Source: an uncultured Erysipelotrichaceae bacterium (lineage in GTDB: Bacteria; Bacillota_I; Bacilli_A; Acholeplasmatales; Anaeroplasmataceae). Taken from it: 8,506 bases of DNA. Below, in pieces: positions 6,262 to 8,506 of this stretch. Under the pieces are notes generated by a model, which saw only the letters and a program-made list of their open reading frames with translations, did no database searches and was not told where the DNA came from. Position 1 is the stretch's first letter. Each line of letters starts with the position of its first letter. The stretch is from the NCBI GenBank assembly GCA_902796895.1, contig CADBQV010000132.1:1-8506 (forward strand), read 5' to 3'. The position numbers were made by a program, and so were the translations under genes.

Positions 6262-7438
6262 ATTTGAACTTCTCGCTCCAGCTGGTGATTTAGAAAAATT
6301 AAAGGTAGCTATTTTATATGGTGCTGATGCAGTATTTATTGGTGGACAATCTTTTTCACTTAGATCTAGAGCGTCTAATTTTACAATTGAAGATATAAAA
6401 GAAGCTTGCAATTTTGCTCATAAGCATAATGCTAAAATCCATGTAACATGTAATATAGTTATGCATAATATGGATACAACAGGCATTTTAGATTATTTAA
6501 AAAAATTAGAAAATGCTGGTGTTGATTGTATTATTGCCTCATCAATTTATATTTTAAAATTAGTTATTGAAAATACTAAAATGGAAGCACATGTTTCAAC
6601 TCAAACATCATCATCAAACGAAGAAGCAGTGAAATTTTATTCTAAGCTTGGTGTAAGTCGTGTTGTATTATCTAGAGAATTATCACTTGATGAAATCGAA
6701 AGAGTGAAAAAATCTACTAATACAGATTTAGAAGTATTCATTCATGGTGGTATGTGTGTATCATATAGCGGCAGATGTATGTTATCAAATAATATGACAA
6801 ATAGAGATGCTAATAGAGGTGGATGTGCACATTCATGTAGATGGTGCTATGATTTTATAAAGGATGATAAAATATATAATCCTGAAGGTGATTATTTTGC
6901 AATGTCAAGTAAGGATTTATGTGCTATAAAAGCAATCCCTAGATTAATTGATTTAGGAATTAATTCTTTTAAAATCGAAGGTAGAATGAAATCACTTCAC
7001 TATATCGCAACTGTAGTAAATGCATATAGAAAAATAATAGATGAATATTTAGAGACTAAAGAAATCAAAGATTTTAATAAATATATTGATCAAATATCTA
7101 AGGCAGAAAATAGATTAACCGCAACAGGATTTTTATTTAACATGCCTACAATAAATGAACAATTATATGACTTAAATTTAACAGTACCAACAAAGGATTT
7201 TATCGGTATTGTTAAAGAATATGATAAAGAAAATAAAATCGCATATATTGAACAAAGAAATTATTTTGAACCTAATTCAACAATTGAAGTATTTAGCCCT
7301 TCTAAAACATTTAAAATAAACATTAAAGAAATATATGATATGGATGGAAATGTTGTAGATGCTGCACGTCACCCACTTCAAAGATTATATTTTAAATGTG
7401 AAGAAGAATTAAAGCCATACGACCTATTAAGATTGTAG
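6254..7438 (+). CDS. trhP2: U32 family iron-sulfur protein, tRNA uridine 34 hydroxylase TrhP2 (YrrO-like)
   Basis: This is a full-length 394-residue member of the peptidase U32 family (collagenase-like by name). The YrrO/YegQ branch acts in prephenate-dependent hydroxylation of U34 in tRNA to ho5U, with an iron-sulfur cluster, and is not known to act as a protease there. The N-terminus FELLAPAGDLEKLKVAILYGADAVFIGG is the classic U32 opening, and AHVSTQTSSSN follows near 112-122. The U32 signature EVFIHGGMCVSYSGRCMLS covers 160-178, then NRGGCAHSCRWCYDF to 201. Cysteines C168, C175, C191 and C223 are the likely cluster ligands; C195 and C198 are additional. A C-terminal beta domain occupies about 310-394. 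The TTG start is chosen for its strong ribosome binding site and the family N-terminus. It overlaps trhP1 by 8 bases and abuts the next gene with no gap, so the three are probably one transcript. Confidence 0.9.
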   Translation: MAKFELLAPAGDLEKLKVAILYGADAVFIGGQSFSLRSRASNFTIEDIKEACNFAHKHNAKIHVTCNIVMHNMDTTGILDYLKKLENAGVDCIIASSIYILKLVIENTKMEAHVSTQTSSSNEEAVKFYSKLGVSRVVLSRELSLDEIERVKKSTNTDLEVFIHGGMCVSYSGRCMLSNNMTNRDANRGGCAHSCRWCYDFIKDDKIYNPEGDYFAMSSKDLCAIKAIPRLIDLGINSFKIEGRMKSLHYIATVVNAYRKIIDEYLETKEIKDFNKYIDQISKAENRLTATGFLFNMPTINEQLYDLNLTVPTKDFIGIVKEYDKENKIAYIEQRNYFEPNSTIEVFSPSKTFKINIKEIYDMDGNVVDAARHPLQRLYFKCEEELKPYDLLRL

Positions 7439-8116
7439 GTGATTAATATTTATACATTTAATGATTTGAATTTAGATATTCAAATAATATTAAAGCCAAA
7501 AAATAAAAAAATATGGATAAGAATTATTAAACCAAACATCTTAAAAATAACTACACCAGTTAGGCTTAATAATAATGATATATATAAATATGTATCTAAA
7601 AATTATTCATATATAAAAAAGGTTTTATGTGAAAAAGAAGAATTAAAAGAAGATTTAATACATTTATTTGGATATGAATATAAATTGAAAGAAGAATTAT
7701 CTAATATAGATGATATTAAAATAGAAAATCAAAATATAATCATATATCATAAGATTAATTCTAATCCAAAGGATATATTATATTCATTTTATAATTTAAA
7801 ATTAAAAGAATTTGTATTAAATTATCTTGATGAAGCGAAAAGAAAATTAAATATAGATGATGATATTATATTTGAATATAAAGATGTTAAAACATATTTT
7901 GGTGAATGCTTTTATAAAAGAGGTAAAATAATACTTGCATCAAAGCTTGCAAAATATGAAGCTATCTATATATTAAGTGTAATATATCATGAGCTAGCCC
8001 ATTTTCATTATCACAATCATCAAGCATCATTTTATAATTTATTAGAAAAAGTATTTCCTAATTATAAATATTATCAGCATAATTTAAGAAAAATAAAATA
8101 TAGGGATATTTATTAG
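7439..8116 (+). CDS. YgjP/SprT-like (M48-type, DUF45) zinc metallopeptidase
   Basis: This 225-residue protein carries the HExxH zincin signature YHELAHFHYHNH at 183-194, with H184, H188 and probable third ligand H194, and catalytic Glu185. The region before it (KDVKTYFGECFYKRGKIILASKLAKYEAIYILSVI, 148-182) matches the strand-helix layout of the YgjP/WLM-like family, whose usual form contains a W-G-S/K-C motif; here it is Y-F-G-E-C. The N-terminal half (1-130) is a beta-rich region typical of the family with no catalytic motif. There is no signal peptide or membrane segment, so it is probably cytoplasmic. The substrate of this family is unknown. GTG 7439 follows the trhP2 TAG directly. The true start is uncertain because the only Shine-Dalgarno (AGGTGAT, 7437-7443) overlaps the GTG and would better serve an ATT at 7448. 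The zinc-binding residues appear intact. Confidence 0.83.
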   Translation: MINIYTFNDLNLDIQIILKPKNKKIWIRIIKPNILKITTPVRLNNNDIYKYVSKNYSYIKKVLCEKEELKEDLIHLFGYEYKLKEELSNIDDIKIENQNIIIYHKINSNPKDILYSFYNLKLKEFVLNYLDEAKRKLNIDDDIIFEYKDVKTYFGECFYKRGKIILASKLAKYEAIYILSVIYHELAHFHYHNHQASFYNLLEKVFPNYKYYQHNLRKIKYRDIY

Positions 8117-8119
8117 TAC

Positions 8120-8148
8120 TTGAAAATAGATTAAAATTTATGTATAAT
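8120..8148 (+). promoter_or_regulatory. Sigma-A promoter of greA
   Basis: The -35 box TTGAAA (8120-8125) and a perfect -10 box TATAAT (8143-8148) are separated by 17 bases. The promoter starts 4 bases after the metallopeptidase stop codon, and transcription would start near 8155, giving a leader of about 35 nt. I see no terminator between the metallopeptidase gene and greA, so read-through from upstream may add to greA expression. Confidence 0.8.
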
Positions 8149-8166
8149 ATACAAGAATTTGTTTTT

Positions 8167-8178
8167 AAGATTAATCTT
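8167..8178 (+). repeat. Perfect 12-base palindrome in the greA leader
   Basis: AAGATTAATCTT is its own reverse complement. It lies just after the predicted transcription start and one base or less before the GGAGG (8179-8183) of greA. It could be a DNA operator or a weak RNA hairpin next to the ribosome binding site. Short AT-rich palindromes also arise by chance in such DNA. Confidence 0.45.
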
Positions 8179-8189
8179 GGAGGAATAAT

Positions 8190-8506
8190 ATGGAAAATAA
8201 TTATGTAGAGATGACACGTGAACATCAACAAGAATTACAACAAAGATTAGATTTCTTAATTAATGTTAAACGTGAAGAAATAAAAAAAGCAATCGCTGAA
8301 GCACGTGAACAAGGTGACTTAAGTGAAAATGCTGATTATAGTGCAGCAAGAGAAGATCAAAGCAACAACGAACATGAAATTGAAGAAATTCAAAAGCAAT
8401 TAAAATTTGCAAGAATCGTTGATAAAATCTTCATTAAGGTTTTATATGTTGATTTAAAGAAAGAATATGAATTTGAAATTTGTGGTAATGAATCTAAACC
8501 ATTCGA
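8190..8506 (+). CDS. greA: Transcription elongation factor GreA (3' end outside window)
   Basis: GreA enters the RNA polymerase secondary channel and stimulates transcript cleavage, rescuing backtracked complexes. The window holds 105 codons plus 2 bases. The N-terminal coiled coil is clear: MTREHQQELQQRLDFL at the start, then AIAEAREQGDLSENADYSAA with the tip acidic residues D43 and E46 that coordinate the catalytic metal, then EIEEIQKQLKFARIVD (to 78). The start of the C-terminal FKBP-like domain follows (KVLYVDLKKEYEFEICGNES). Compared with E. coli GreA from memory, about 11 residues are missing between RIVD and KVLYVDL, where the first beta strand (around RVIFGATV) should lie. The ATG is preceded by GGAGG at 6 bases. 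It has its own promoter. The shortened linker is read directly from the sequence; its meaning is unknown. Confidence 0.93.
   Translation, partial: MENNYVEMTREHQQELQQRLDFLINVKREEIKKAIAEAREQGDLSENADYSAAREDQSNNEHEIEEIQKQLKFARIVDKIFIKVLYVDLKKEYEFEICGNESKPF

Noticed and set aside
6202..6411. Open frame of 69 codons on the - strand across the trhP1-trhP2 junction
   Set aside because: It is antisense to the conserved U32 N-terminus and spans a tightly overlapping gene pair, with no independent support.
1..8506. A new defence, mobile or signalling system, CRISPR array, tRNA or SRP RNA gene
   Set aside because: Reading both strands showed only conserved housekeeping genes with short gaps; nothing has the repeats, cloverleaf or accessory gene content such features need.

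Overview
The window is a compact, strongly AT-rich stretch of bacterial chromosome. All complete genes lie on the + strand. The gene content and order (topA, ftsY-ylxM-ffh, a tandem U32 pair, greA) point to a low-GC Gram-positive bacterium of the Bacilli, most like the AT-rich Erysipelotrichia, RF39 or Acholeplasma-type lineages. TGG encodes every Trp I checked, TGA ends topA, and no gene has an in-frame TGA. The standard bacterial code (table 11) therefore applies, which argues against Mycoplasma and Spiroplasma.

Region by region: (1) Positions 3-98 are the last codons of an upstream gene, probably an Rpn/PD-(D/E)XK nuclease-type protein, closed by a strong intrinsic terminator. (2) A near-consensus promoter at 240-268 drives topA (DNA topoisomerase I), which has its own terminator. 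(3) An extended -10 promoter starts the ftsY-ylxM-ffh unit, which encodes the two GTPases of the signal recognition particle pathway and their small helix-turn-helix partner; a perfect hairpin terminator follows ffh. (4) Next come two U32 genes that overlap by 8 bases, recognised as the TrhP1/TrhP2 pair for 5-hydroxyuridine at tRNA position 34. A YgjP/SprT-like zinc metallopeptidase gene starts directly at the trhP2 stop codon. (5) A good promoter then precedes greA, which is cut by the window end.

The genes serve housekeeping functions: DNA supercoiling, co-translational targeting of membrane proteins, tRNA wobble-base modification and rescue of stalled RNA polymerase. The trhP1-trhP2-...-greA order resembles the B. 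subtilis yrrN-yrrO-udk-greA neighbourhood, with the metallopeptidase gene where udk would be.

I found no CRISPR array, insertion sequence, tRNA, rRNA or clear new system. The points most worth a second look are an apparent internal shortening of GreA, a zinc-finger duplication in TopA, the metallopeptidase gene coupled to the tRNA hydroxylation genes, and a terminator hairpin whose U-tract runs directly into the trhP1 ribosome binding site.
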